NCBI RefSeq assembly: GCF_900109355.1
Contig: NZ_FOBF01000011.1
Span: forward strand, 62,001-126,000
Length of the DNA stretch: 64,000 bases
Source of the DNA: Nonomuraea pusilla
GTDB taxonomy: Bacteria > Actinomycetota > Actinomycetes > Streptosporangiales > Streptosporangiaceae
Direction of reading: 5' to 3'
Shown: one piece after another, positions 23,426 to 31,551 of the stretch
Position numbering within the stretch: position 1 is the first letter of the stretch
How the letters are laid out: every line of letters begins with the position of its first letter
Program-made: the position numbers and the translations under genes
The notes under the pieces: generated by a model
What the model saw: the letters and a program-made list of their open reading frames with translations, nothing else
The model's database searches: none
What the model was told of the DNA's origin: nothing

Positions 23426-23917
23426 CTACCGGGGGTTCCCCGGCTCGTCCCGGCCAGGGGCCGTGCCGAGGTGTTCCGCGTGGGCGAGTGCCACGTCCGT
23501 CGCGCGCCGCAGGTAGTCGGAGATGATCCCCAGTTCCTCGTCCGAGTAGGCGCCGAGCACCTGACCGTAGGCCGTGCCCGGCCGCGACCAGGCCGCCGCG
23601 ATCCTCTCGCGCATGCCGGGCGCGAGCGCCACGAGGGCGCGCCTGCGGTCGCCGGGATCGCTCTGCCGCACCGCGAGCCCGGCCTTCTCCAGCCGGTCGA
23701 CCAGCCGTGACGCCGACCCCGGCGTGAGCCCCGTGAACTTCGCGATCTGCCCGGTGGTGACGGGCCCGCCCTCCAGGTCGAGCATCGACACGCACTGCAG
23801 GTCGGTCGGGTGCAGGCCGAGCTCGTCGGCCATCGCCTGGTTGAACAGCACGTACGCGGCGTAGTGCCGCTGGCTCTCGGCGATGATCCGGCGCATCAGC
23901 TCCTGCCTGTTTGACAT
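23426..23917 (-). CDS. MarR-family regulator
   Basis: 163 residues from ATG 23917 (AAGGAGGG ribosome site). Winged helix: LHPTDLQCVSMLDLEGGPVT, TGQIAKFTGLTPGSASRLVD, RLEKAGLAVRQSDPGDRRRA (wing with DpxDRR). Helical dimer arms flank it. It is divergent from an NAD(P)-binding oxidoreductase, with a pseudo-palindrome between; repression of both is likely. Confidence 0.9.
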   Translation of the reverse strand: MSNRQELMRRIIAESQRHYAAYVLFNQAMADELGLHPTDLQCVSMLDLEGGPVTTGQIAKFTGLTPGSASRLVDRLEKAGLAVRQSDPGDRRRALVALAPGMRERIAAAWSRPGTAYGQVLGAYSDEELGIISDYLRRATDVALAHAEHLGTAPGRDEPGNPR

Positions 23918-23937
23918 GAGCCCTCCTTGTCGGCCAC

Positions 23938-23958
23938 ATTTGTGTGCGCCACGCAAAT
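23938..23958. promoter_or_regulatory. MarR operator candidate
   Basis: ATTTGTGTGC and CCACGCAAAT form an imperfect inverted repeat (8 of 10 positions) in the 72-base divergent region; a related GCAAATTGTGTGTGACGC overlaps its right half. Confidence 0.5.
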
Positions 23959-23989
23959 TGTGTGTGACGCAGTATATCTCTGAGGAAAC

Positions 23990-24817
23990 ATGACCATTCT
24001 CGTCACCGGCGCGCGAGGCGCCGTCGCCCGCCGCCTCGTCGCCCTCCTGCGCGAGCGCGGCCTCGACGTCCGCGCCGGCTCCTCCGCCCCCGGGGCGGAC
24101 GTCGTCTGCGACCTGTCCGACCCCGCCACCTTCCCCGCCGCGCTCGACGGCGCGACCTCCGTCTTCCTGTACGCCAGCCCCGCCCACGCCGGCGCCTTCG
24201 CCCGCGAGGCCGCGCGGGCCGGGGTGGGGCACGTCGTGCTCCTCTCGTCGTCCTCGGTCCTCGGGCCGGACGCGGAGTCCGACCCGCTCGCCAGGTCGCA
24301 CCTGGAGGCGGAGCGCGCGCTCCTGGCGTCGCCGACGACCGCGACGATCCTCCGGCCGGGGTCGTTCGCCTCGAACGCCCTCGCCTGGTCCCGCGCCATC
24401 GCCTCGGGCGCGCCGGTCAGCCTGCCGTTCCCCGGCGCGTACGCCGACCCGATCCACGAGGCCGACATCGCCGAAGCCGCCCTCGCCGTGCTGACGGACC
24501 CGGGGTTCCAGGCCGGCGGGCCGTACACGCTGACCGGGCCCGAGTCGCTCACCTTCGCCGAGCAGATCGAGATCCTGGGCCGCGTGCTCGGGCGGGAGAT
24601 CCCGATCAGGCGGATCGGCCGCGAGGAGTGGAAGGCGGAGAACGCCGCCCACATCCCCGAGCGGTACGCCGAGCCGCTGCTCGACTGGTGGGAGTCGTGC
24701 GACGGCAGGCCCGCCGCGCTCACGCGCTCCGTGGAGGAGCTGACAGGACACCCGGCCCGCACGTTCGCGACCTGGGCCGCCGACCACGCCGCCGCCTTCG
24801 CCGTCCGCCCCGCCTGA
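23990..24817 (+). CDS. NmrA-like NAD(P)H-binding oxidoreductase
   Basis: 275 residues from ATG 23990 (GAGG upstream). MTILVTGARGAVARRLVALL gives the dinucleotide-binding loop; further blocks are VVCDLSDP, HVVLLSSSSVLG, TILRPGSFASNALAWSRAI, ADPIHEADIAEAALAVLTDP and GPYTLTGPESLTFAEQIEIL. It resembles QOR2/NmrA quinone-oxidoreductase-like proteins. Control by the divergent MarR protein is typical of redox or quinone stress genes. Confidence 0.85.
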   Translation: MTILVTGARGAVARRLVALLRERGLDVRAGSSAPGADVVCDLSDPATFPAALDGATSVFLYASPAHAGAFAREAARAGVGHVVLLSSSSVLGPDAESDPLARSHLEAERALLASPTTATILRPGSFASNALAWSRAIASGAPVSLPFPGAYADPIHEADIAEAALAVLTDPGFQAGGPYTLTGPESLTFAEQIEILGRVLGREIPIRRIGREEWKAENAAHIPERYAEPLLDWWESCDGRPAALTRSVEELTGHPARTFATWAADHAAAFAVRPA

Positions 24818-24854
24818 CCCTGCCGACCCTCGCGCCCCTCCCACTCCTCCCGAT

Positions 24855-24868
24855 CGCGAACGTTCGCG
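24855..24868. promoter_or_regulatory. 14-bp palindrome upstream of sigma-factor gene
   Basis: CGCGAACGTTCGCG is self-complementary and followed by a partial copy, CGCGAACGGGAAC. It lacks the 4-base spacer of an SOS box. Binding protein unknown. Confidence 0.35.
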
Positions 24869-25020
24869 CGGGCCGCGAACGGGAACATCGTCTGGCGGTG
24901 ATCCCGTGATCCACGCGCGTCCCACAGGGCGGGCCCCGTCCCGGAATGTGACGGGGGCCACGCACAGCCGGGCGTTGGGTAGCGTGGAAAACGAGGACGT
25001 ACGCGAGCGAGGAGAAGGTC

Positions 25021-25989
25021 TTGTCCCAAGCAGCAGAGGTTCTCGAGCTTGACGAAGAGCTGGCCGACGGTGGCGCGGCCGTCGGCGCCGACTCCGTCAA
25101 GACGTACCTGAAAGAGATCGGGCGGGTGCCGCTGCTCAGCGCCGAGCAGGAGATCGAACTGGCCAAGCGCATCGAGGCGGGCCTGTTCGCGCGGGAGCGG
25201 CTCGACACCGAGCCAGGCCTGTCCGACGAGCTGCGTGCCGACCTCGAGTGGGTCGCCGACGACGGTCTCCGCGCCAAGCGCCTCATGCTGGAGGCCAACC
25301 TGCGGCTCGTGGTCTCCATCGCCAAGCGCTACACCGGGCGCGGCATGCTGCTGCTCGACCTCATCCAGGAGGGCAACCTCGGCCTGATCCGCACGATCGA
25401 GAAGTTCGACTACCGGCTCGGCTACAAGTTCTCGACGTACGCCACCTGGTGGATCAAGCAGGCCATCACCAGGGCCATGGCCGACCAGGCGCGGACGATC
25501 CGCATCCCCGTCCACATGGTGGAGCTGATCAACAAGGTGGCCCGCGTGCAGCGCCGCCTGCAGAGCGACCTGGGCCGCGAGCCCACCCCCGAGGAGATCG
25601 CGGCCGAGGCCGAGATCGACCCCGAGCGCGTGGCCGAGATCCAGGGCTACGGCCGCGAGCCGATCTCCCTGCACACGCCGCTGGGCGAGGAGGGCGACAG
25701 CGAGTTCGGCGACCTCATCGAGGACACCGAGGCCATCTCCCCGGCCGACGCGGTCTCCTTCACCCTGCTCCAGCAGCAGTTGCGCGCCCTGCTCGACCAG
25801 CTCTCCGAGCGCGAGGCGGGCGTCATCACGATGCGCTACGGCCTCACCGACGGCAAGCCGATGACCCTCGACGAGATCGGCAGGGTCTACGGCGTCACCC
25901 GCGAGCGCATCAGGCAGATCGAGGCCAAGACCATGTCGAAGCTGCGTCACCCGTCGCGGGCGCTCGCCCTGCGCGACTACCTGGCCTAG
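25021..25989 (+). CDS. Group 2 primary-like sigma factor (HrdB/SigB type)
   Basis: 322 residues from TTG 25021, preceded by GAGGAGAAGG. Region 1.2 SVKTYLKEIGRVPLLSAEQE, region 2 NLRLVVSIAKRYTGRGMLLL, DLIQEGNLGLIRTIEKFDYR and FSTYATWWIKQAITRAMADQ, region 3 GREPTPEEIAAEAEIDPERV, region 4 SEREAGVITMRYGLTDGKPM and TLDEIGRVYGVTRERIRQIE. Region 1.1 is missing and the size equals mycobacterial SigB, so this is a non-essential group 2 factor used in stress or stationary phase rather than the housekeeping one. Confidence 0.93.
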   Translation: MSQAAEVLELDEELADGGAAVGADSVKTYLKEIGRVPLLSAEQEIELAKRIEAGLFARERLDTEPGLSDELRADLEWVADDGLRAKRLMLEANLRLVVSIAKRYTGRGMLLLDLIQEGNLGLIRTIEKFDYRLGYKFSTYATWWIKQAITRAMADQARTIRIPVHMVELINKVARVQRRLQSDLGREPTPEEIAAEAEIDPERVAEIQGYGREPISLHTPLGEEGDSEFGDLIEDTEAISPADAVSFTLLQQQLRALLDQLSEREAGVITMRYGLTDGKPMTLDEIGRVYGVTRERIRQIEAKTMSKLRHPSRALALRDYLA

Positions 25990-26010
25990 CGGCGCCCGTC
26001 CCGCCACCCC

Positions 26011-26033
26011 GGCCCGGGGGCCGCCCCCGGGCC
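26011..26033 (+). terminator. Terminator after sigma-factor gene
   Basis: GGCCCGGGGG / CCCCCGGGCC, a perfect 10-bp stem with a 3-base loop, 21 bases past the stop. Confidence 0.7.
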
Positions 26034-26122
26034 AAGGCCCGCAGAAAGGCTGCGCAAACGGAGCGCCAACAGTGCCTCCGGCGTCCCGTGCGGGGCGCCG
26101 CCGGTGACCTACATTCCGACTC

Positions 26123-26878
26123 GTGACACGCACCCGCTCCAGCCTCGCCCACCAGATCACGTACGCGCTCAAGCACCCCGCCAGGATCGCCCCCCACCTG
26201 CGGCGGCTGGCCCGCGACACGTGGCTGCGGCTGCGCACCGACGACCACGTCTCGTACTACCGCGCCGTGATGAGGCACGACACCGCGCGCGACCCCGGGG
26301 GCGCGGTCGGCTCGCACAACCAGCGGCGGTGGCTCGCGATGGGCCGCATGCAGTTCGACTACCTGGTGGAGCACGGTCTCAAGCCGGAGTGCCGGATGCT
26401 GGAGATCGGCTGCGGCAACCTGCGGGCGGGGCACCTGTTCATCGGCTACCTGCACACCGGCAACTACTACGGCGTGGACATCTCGCCCGACATCCTGCTC
26501 GCGGCCCAGGACACCCTGGCCGAGCACGGCCTGCAGGACAGGCTGCCGCACCTCACGCCGGTGCGCGACCTGAAGTTCGCGTTCCTGCCGGACGAGCACT
26601 TCGACGTCGTCCACGCCCACAGCGTCTTCTCGCACTCGCCGCTGGAGGTGATCGAGGAGTGCTTCGCCCACGTCGGGCGGGTGATGAAGCCGAGCGGCTG
26701 GTTCGACTTCACCTTCGACCGCACCGAGGGCAAGGAGCACCACGTCCTGCGGGAGGACTTCTACTACCGCACCGAGACCCTCGTCGCCCTGGCCGCCCGT
26801 TACGGGCTCAAGGCGACGTTCATGGAGGACTGGGAGCGGTCTCCGCACAAGCAGTCGAAAATCCGTGTGACCAGATGA
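26123..26878 (+). CDS. Class I SAM-dependent methyltransferase
   Basis: 251 residues from GTG 26123. CRMLEIGCGNLRAGHLFIGY is the SAM-binding loop, YYGVDISPDILLAAQ the strand-2 acidic region, HFDVVHAHSVFSHSPLEVIE the motif-4 region, and VGRVMKPSGWFDFTFDRTEG the post-motif. A basic N-terminus of about 60 residues could contact a membrane or RNA. The pattern suits small-molecule or glycan/lipid methylation; the substrate is unknown. The deaminase gene follows after 24 bases. Confidence 0.85.
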   Translation: MTRTRSSLAHQITYALKHPARIAPHLRRLARDTWLRLRTDDHVSYYRAVMRHDTARDPGGAVGSHNQRRWLAMGRMQFDYLVEHGLKPECRMLEIGCGNLRAGHLFIGYLHTGNYYGVDISPDILLAAQDTLAEHGLQDRLPHLTPVRDLKFAFLPDEHFDVVHAHSVFSHSPLEVIEECFAHVGRVMKPSGWFDFTFDRTEGKEHHVLREDFYYRTETLVALAARYGLKATFMEDWERSPHKQSKIRVTR

Positions 26879-26902
26879 CGGCCGCCCGCTAGGGTGGCGC
26901 GG

Positions 26903-27850
26903 GTGAGAGACGTCCGTTCGCTGCCGAAGGCTCACCTGCACGTTCATCTGGAGAGCACCGTCCGGCCCGAGACGGTGCGCGAGCTGGGCGGTGTCCCGGA
27001 GCCGGAGGAGGGGTTCACCGGCTTCCGCGCGTTCGCCGACGCCCGCGCCCGCGTGCGCGGCCTGCTGCGCACCGCCGACGACTTCCGCCGCGTCGCCCTG
27101 GAGTTCTGCGAGGACGAGGCTGCCCAGGGCACCCGCTACGCCGAGGTGACGTTCACCGCCGCCTCCCACGGCGAGCGGGTCGGCGCGCCCGAGCTGCCGC
27201 TGGAGGCCGTGCTCGACGGCCTGGCGGAAGGGGCCGCGTACGGCATCGAGTGCCGGGTGCTGCTCGACCACTCCAGGCGGCGTCCTGTGGAGCGGTTCCG
27301 GCGGACGTACGAGCTGGCCGCCCGCTACGACGCGGTGATCGGGCTGGGCCTGGCGGGCGACGAGGCGTACCCGCTGGAGCCGTTCGCCGGGGTGTGCGAC
27401 GCCGCCAGGGACGCCGGGCTGCGCCTGGTGCACCACGCGGGGGAGTCCGCGGGTCCCGAGAGCATCCGTGAGGCGCTCGTCCTCGGCCACGCCGAGCGGC
27501 TGGGCCACGGCATCCGGGTGCTGGACGACCCGGCGCTGGTGGAGGAGGTGCGCGAGCGCGGCGTGCCGCTGGAGGTCTGCCCGTCGTCGAACGTGCTGCT
27601 GGGGCTGGTCCCGTCGCTGGAGAAGCATCCGCTGCCGCTCCTTCGCGCCGCCGGGCTGGCGGTGACGGTCAACACGGACGGGGAGACGGCGCTCGCCGAC
27701 GAGTACGCCCGCCTGCGCGACGTCTTCGGCTGCACCGACGCGGACCTCGCTGAGCTGGCCCTGGCCGGGGTCGAGGCGTCGTTCGCGCCGCCGGAGCTGA
27801 AGGCGGAGCTCCGGGCGGGCGTGGCCGCCTGGCTCGGATCTACTTTGTAA
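26903..27850 (+). CDS. Adenosine-deaminase-family protein with altered metal-site motif
   Basis: 315 residues from GTG 26903, with AGGGTGG just upstream; GTG 26894 is an alternative. Family motifs: PKAHLHVHLEST (His 11 and 13), LVHHAGESAGP (catalytic HAGE), AERLGHGIR, LEVCPSSNVLLG. The C-terminal TDDP motif reads VNTDGETALADEY: the first Asp remains, the second is Gly, and about five residues after it are missing. In adenosine deaminase the second Asp contacts purine N7, so specificity may differ; an aminodeoxyfutalosine-deaminase-like role is one possibility. Confidence 0.82.
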   Translation: MRDVRSLPKAHLHVHLESTVRPETVRELGGVPEPEEGFTGFRAFADARARVRGLLRTADDFRRVALEFCEDEAAQGTRYAEVTFTAASHGERVGAPELPLEAVLDGLAEGAAYGIECRVLLDHSRRRPVERFRRTYELAARYDAVIGLGLAGDEAYPLEPFAGVCDAARDAGLRLVHHAGESAGPESIREALVLGHAERLGHGIRVLDDPALVEEVRERGVPLEVCPSSNVLLGLVPSLEKHPLPLLRAAGLAVTVNTDGETALADEYARLRDVFGCTDADLAELALAGVEASFAPPELKAELRAGVAAWLGSTL

Positions 27851-28150
27851 AGGCGTCCGGCCGGGCAGGCGCGTCACCGGCCCGAACCCGCGCACGATCA
27901 CGTCCCCGCCCAGCCTGGTGGCCACCATGAACGCGGCGAACACCGTGTAACAGGCCGCGCCCGCGCCCTCGCTCGCCCCCGTCACCTTGACGGTGGAGAT
28001 CGCCGCCCACTGTGCCCCCGGCAGTTCGGTCACCGTGGCGCAGAGCCCGACGAGGCCGATCGCGAGCACCGCGCGACGGCACGGCGAAGCGCGGCGGCGC
28101 CTGCTCGCCCGGCTCGGGCCGCGCCTCGGGCGTGCGCGACGAGGGTCCGC
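27848..28150 (-). pseudogene. MFS transporter fragment
   Basis: The minus strand reads VLAIGLVGLCATVTELPGAQ, WAAISTVKVTGASEGAGAAC, YTVFAAFMVATRLGGDVIVR, GFGPVTRLPGR, the middle of an MFS permease (helices around 7-9). The upstream PEPGEQAPPRFAVPSR linker is out of frame by a 2-base loss near 28075. Both ends are missing. It is a remnant lying between the deaminase and the phosphoesterase. Confidence 0.6.
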
Positions 28151-28160
28151 CGGGCGCGCT

Positions 28161-28643
28161 TCAGGTCACGGCGACGATCTCGGCGCTGACCAGCCTGCCC
28201 GCCTCGATGGTGAGCAGGCCCAGCGTGCCGTGCGGCTGGCGGCGGCGGTCGGTGGGGGAGCCGGGGTTGAAGATCCGCAGGCCGCCGCCAGACTCGTCCA
28301 GGGGGATGTGGGAATGCCCGAAGACGACCAGGTCGGCGTCGGGGAAGCGGCGGCGCAGGCGCTCCAGCCGGCCCTTCGCCGGGCCGCTGTCATGGATCAT
28401 GCCGACGCGCAGGCCGTCCAGGGTCAGCTCCAGGGTCTCCGGCGCCGCCACGTCCGGGCCGTCGTTGTTGCCCTTCACCGCGTGGACGGGCGCGTAGGCG
28501 GCCAGCTCGTCCAGGACCTGGGCGACGCAGACGTCCCCGGCGTGCAGGATCACGTCCGCGCCGCGCAGGTGCTCCGCCACTCTCGGCGGGCAGGAGCGCC
28601 AGCGGCGCGGCGCGTGCGTGTCGGACAGCGCGACGACCCTCAT
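28161..28643 (-). CDS. YfcE/MJ0936-type metallophosphoesterase
   Basis: 160 residues from ATG 28643. Metal-binding motifs in order: LSDTHAPR (SDTH), ILHAGDVC (GD), AVKGNNDGP (GNND), GMIHDSG (degenerate GH motif), VVFGHSHIPLDE (GHSH) and IFNPGSPTDRR. This is the compact calcineurin-like fold acting on phosphodiesters with a dinuclear metal site. It may be co-transcribed with the SRPBCC gene, which ends 7 bases upstream. Confidence 0.92.
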   Translation of the reverse strand: MRVVALSDTHAPRRWRSCPPRVAEHLRGADVILHAGDVCVAQVLDELAAYAPVHAVKGNNDGPDVAAPETLELTLDGLRVGMIHDSGPAKGRLERLRRRFPDADLVVFGHSHIPLDESGGGLRIFNPGSPTDRRRQPHGTLGLLTIEAGRLVSAEIVAVT

Positions 28644-28650
28644 ACGGTCG

Positions 28651-29376
28651 TCATGCCCTCCCGGCGAGCAGTTTCTCCAGCCACGCCGCCCACTCGGCCT
28701 CGACGCCGGACGGAGGGGCGGTGAACAGGTGGTGCGCGGCCACCACGCGGCCGTCGAAGCCCCGCATGAACCGGTAGATCGCGTCGCCGGTGCGGACGCC
28801 GAGCGTCTGTGAGTCGTGCCGGTAGACCACGCCCTCCGCCGGGGGCAGGCCGGGCGGCTCGACGCGGGCCGTGTCGCCGTTCAGGCCCAGCTCGGCGCGC
28901 AGGATCTCCCAGGCGCGCGGCCAGTCGCGCACCTGCGGCCCGAACGCCGTGACCGGCGTGGCGGCACGCCCCCGGAAGTGGGTGAGGTACTGCACCAGCG
29001 TGGCGAAGAACAGGCCGAGGCCGAGGCCCATCGCCTCGAACTCGTCCTCCCAGTCGTCGCCCGGCAGGAAACCGCTGGTGACCATACGGAGGACCGTGCT
29101 GTCGCGCGCGCGGCCCTCGACGAGGAACTCGTAGGCGACGAACCGGCCGTCGGGGGCGGGCTCGGCGGCGTGCGCGAAGCGGTGCGGCGGCTCGGACGCG
29201 GTCACCGCGGTCTCGGGCGCGTACCCGCCGAAGGCGGTGCGGACGACGCCCCCGGCCACCTCGGTGCGTCCCATGAACCAGGAGTCGATGCCGGGGCCGG
29301 TGGCGATGGCCTCCCACACCTCCTCGGGCGTGGCCCCGACCTCGGCCTCCTGCGGGAGCTCGAAGGAGTGGCCCAT
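28651..29376 (-). CDS. SRPBCC (AHSA1/START-like) domain protein
   Basis: 241 residues from ATG 29376, which overlaps the regulator stop as TGATG. ELPQEAEVGATPEEVWEAIA, GIDSWFMGRTEVAGG and YEFLVEGRARDSTVLRMVTS form the first SRPBCC beta-helix grip, and the C-terminal part repeats the helical half. These cavity proteins bind hydrophobic ligands or act as Hsp90-activator-like factors. Coupling to an ArsR-type regulator is a widespread two-gene module. Confidence 0.85.
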   Translation of the reverse strand: MGHSFELPQEAEVGATPEEVWEAIATGPGIDSWFMGRTEVAGGVVRTAFGGYAPETAVTASEPPHRFAHAAEPAPDGRFVAYEFLVEGRARDSTVLRMVTSGFLPGDDWEDEFEAMGLGLGLFFATLVQYLTHFRGRAATPVTAFGPQVRDWPRAWEILRAELGLNGDTARVEPPGLPPAEGVVYRHDSQTLGVRTGDAIYRFMRGFDGRVVAAHHLFTAPPSGVEAEWAAWLEKLLAGRA

Positions 29377-29963
29377 CAGCCCTCGCTCGGCACGGACGGG
29401 TGGACGGCGACGACGATCCTGTGCGGCCGCCCGCCTTCCGCGGACTCGTCGTGATATTTGCTGACGAGCGAGGTGACGCAGTGCGTCAGCTCCTCGGCGA
29501 ACGCCGCCCGGTCGGCGGCCGAGGCGAAGCGCACCTCGCCGTCGATCGCGAACGTCGCCACCCGCTTGTCGGCCTTGGCCGCCCCGGTGATCAGCGTGCC
29601 CACGTCGCGGACGAGCTGCGCGGCCAGCGCCAGCAGCCAGCGCGCCGACAGCCGGTCGGGCGACCGCGCCGGGTCGGGCTGCACCGCCGCCAGCGCCGTG
29701 GGCGAGATCACGAAGGACGCCGCGGTGGCCCGCATCACGCGTTCGGTGACGTTGCCCTTCCTGCGCTCCTCGACCAGCTCGACCAGGCCGTGCTTCTCCA
29801 GCGTGCGCAGATGGTAGTTGACCTTCTGCCGGGCCAGGCCCACCTTGGCGGCCAGGGACGTGGCAGAGCCGGGTTCGGCCAGCTCGGCCAGCAAGCGCGA
29901 CCGCATCGGGTCGAGCGACGCCTCTGCCGCGGCAGGGTCCTCGATCACTGCCACTTCATGCAT
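29376..29963 (-). CDS. ArsR-type winged-helix regulator
   Basis: 195 residues from ATG 29963 (GAGGGTGAG upstream). The HTH_20/ArsR domain is at about 15-85 (LDPMRSRLLAELAEPGSATS, AAKVGLARQKVNYHLRTLEK, HGLVELVEERRKGNVTERVM), followed by a helical C-terminal domain. No metal-binding Cys are present, so it is of the non-metal type found with SRPBCC proteins. It is cotranscribed with the SRPBCC gene. Confidence 0.9.
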   Translation of the reverse strand: MHEVAVIEDPAAAEASLDPMRSRLLAELAEPGSATSLAAKVGLARQKVNYHLRTLEKHGLVELVEERRKGNVTERVMRATAASFVISPTALAAVQPDPARSPDRLSARWLLALAAQLVRDVGTLITGAAKADKRVATFAIDGEVRFASAADRAAFAEELTHCVTSLVSKYHDESAEGGRPHRIVVAVHPSVPSEG

Positions 29964-29992
29964 GAACTCACCCTCGCACCGAAAAAAAACCT

Positions 29993-29998
29993 TGTCAA
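29993..29998 (-). promoter_or_regulatory. Consensus -35 box (TTGACA) upstream of the ArsR gene
   Basis: Minus strand CTTGACAAGG, followed by a run of eight T and 22 bases later the ribosome site. The -35 is perfect; no consensus -10 is visible. The flanking CTTGaCAAG is itself a small palindrome. Confidence 0.4.
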
Positions 29999-29999
29999 G

Positions 30000-30384
30000 A
30001 AGGGGTGGAGAGCGGGGCGGACACGCGAAGCGGGTCCACGGGCTCGTCCTGCTGCTTCGGCGGCCGGCGCCGGCCCGCACCGCGACGCCGTAGGGCCACG
30101 CGGGACGCGTCGGCAGCGACGGTCCAGGCGCTCTCCCCTCCGGTCCCGAACCTGCACCGCCGTCAGCCGGCCCTCGCCCGGGGGCGGGCGCGCTCGGCGG
30201 GTTCGCCGAAAGGGCGGCGCGGGAGGCGGGGGTCGGCTAGCATCCGTAGCGGCAGTGTCACGCTGGGCGACGGCGGCCGGCGGGCTCCGTCCGATCCGCC
30301 GGGCCGCGCGAGCGGCCCCGGCGCACTGGGTCACATCGGACGAACCCCCGGCCGCCCTCCGCTCAGACCCTCACGCGGCGCCCC
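30000..30384. other. Intergenic region without a recognisable gene
   Basis: About 385 bases. Frames on both strands give only Arg/Pro/Ala-rich translations. No hairpin or repeat of note was found. Confidence 0.5.
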
Positions 30385-30852
30385 TCACGTCCCGGCTCCG
30401 TCTCGCGGCGGGCGCACCATGAAGACGTCCACCGGGTCCTCGCTCTCCACCACGAAGCCGTGGCGCTCGTAGAGCCTGCGCGCGGCGCTGCCTTGCAGGA
30501 CCTGGAGCCGTACCGCGGCGCGCTGCTCGTCCGCCCGCTCCATCAGCGTCCGCAGCACGGCGGAGCCGAGCCCCCGGCCCTGGTGGCGCGGCGCGAGGTA
30601 GAAGTGCTCCAGCAGCCGCCCGCCCTCCGCGGGCCTGACCGTCACGCAGCCCGCGAGCTCGCCGCCGGTCATGATGACCGACGTGTGCAGCGGCGAGAAC
30701 GAGTCGCGCAGGCGCTGCCGCACCCGGTGGGCGTCGTAGCGGCCGACCCGCTCCAGGTCCGCGCGCAGCACGGTGGCCCGCAGCTCCGCGAGCGTCTCGA
30801 CGTCCGCCGCCGTGGCGGCGCGCAGCGCCCAGGCCGGGTCCCTCGAATCCAT
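30385..30852 (-). CDS. GNAT-family N-acetyltransferase
   Basis: 155 residues from ATG 30852. WALRAATAADVETLAELRAT opens the fold, LAGCVTVRPAEGGRLLEHFY is the beta4 region, LAPRHQGRGLGSAVLRTLME holds the acetyl-CoA loop (Q/RxxGxG/A), and LQVLQGSAARRLYERHGFVV is the C-terminal motif B. Substrate unknown. Confidence 0.88.
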   Translation of the reverse strand: MDSRDPAWALRAATAADVETLAELRATVLRADLERVGRYDAHRVRQRLRDSFSPLHTSVIMTGGELAGCVTVRPAEGGRLLEHFYLAPRHQGRGLGSAVLRTLMERADEQRAAVRLQVLQGSAARRLYERHGFVVESEDPVDVFMVRPPRDGAGT

Positions 30853-30952
30853 GGCCCGCAGTATCCCGTACGCCGCCACGACGCCCGCCACCGGCCACCC
30901 GGCGTCAGCCGAGCGACCGGCCCCGGGGCTCACCGGCCGGAACCGGCGGCGG

Positions 30953-31354
30953 CTACGGGCGTCGGCGGAGCGGGCAGGGGTGGGGGACGTGCCGGTTGGG
31001 GCAGCAGACCACGCCGAGGGTGACGAACCTGCCGCCCTGCAGCCATTCGCCCCACTGCACGTCCACGCCGCGGGCGAGCAGGTCGCGGGCGGTGTCGAGG
31101 CGTTCGGCGAGCGGGACCCGATCCGGCGTGAGCAGCGCCGGAACGGCCTTGGCGTACTCGGCGGCCAGCCAGCGCGCCGCCGCCTCGACGTCCTCGAAGG
31201 TGGCGGCGACGTGGGAGGCGGGCTTGGCCAGCCAGTCGCCGGTGCGCATCGGGGGCAGCGGCGAGGTGGCGAAGCCGGGGGAGGAGGTGCGCCGCCCGGC
31301 CTCGTCGGCGCGGTCCGCGCCCGCGCCCGTCCACTGGTAGGCGTGCCAGTGCAT
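30953..31354 (-). CDS. Hypothetical protein (MHWHAYQWTG)
   Basis: 133 residues. MHWHAYQWTGAGADRADEAG and LAAEYAKAVPALLTPDRVPL, LDTARDLLARGVDVQWGEWL, GGRFVTLGVVCCPNRHVPHP read as a compact soluble protein with a Cys/His-rich tail (CC, H, H, C). I recognise no characterised family. It stands alone, and its N-terminal ATG is well placed. Confidence 0.65.
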   Translation of the reverse strand: MHWHAYQWTGAGADRADEAGRRTSSPGFATSPLPPMRTGDWLAKPASHVAATFEDVEAAARWLAAEYAKAVPALLTPDRVPLAERLDTARDLLARGVDVQWGEWLQGGRFVTLGVVCCPNRHVPHPCPLRRRP

Positions 31355-31551
31355 GCGTGCTCCCTCCCCCGTCGCCGCTTCGACGCCGCGCCCGCCTCGA
31401 TGGTGGCGCGTGGCGGGGCTCGGAGCCCGGCACCGGTGAACCGGCGCGTCCCGGCAGGTGCGAACGGATCAGGACGCAGGCCGAACGCGGCACCTTTCCT
31501 TCCGCATTCCTCCCTAGCCTGCCCGTGGCGGACGGCGAGGAGGCTGTCCCG

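Noticed and set aside
24855..24868. CGCGAACGTTCGCG as a LexA box upstream of the sigma gene
   Set aside because: The actinobacterial SOS box needs a 4-base spacer between GAAC and GTTC; here there is none.
23896..28069. Very long minus-strand frames of 700-780 codons opposite the sigma factor, methyltransferase and deaminase genes
   Set aside because: They are antisense shadows created by high GC at third positions; the plus-strand frames contain complete conserved families.
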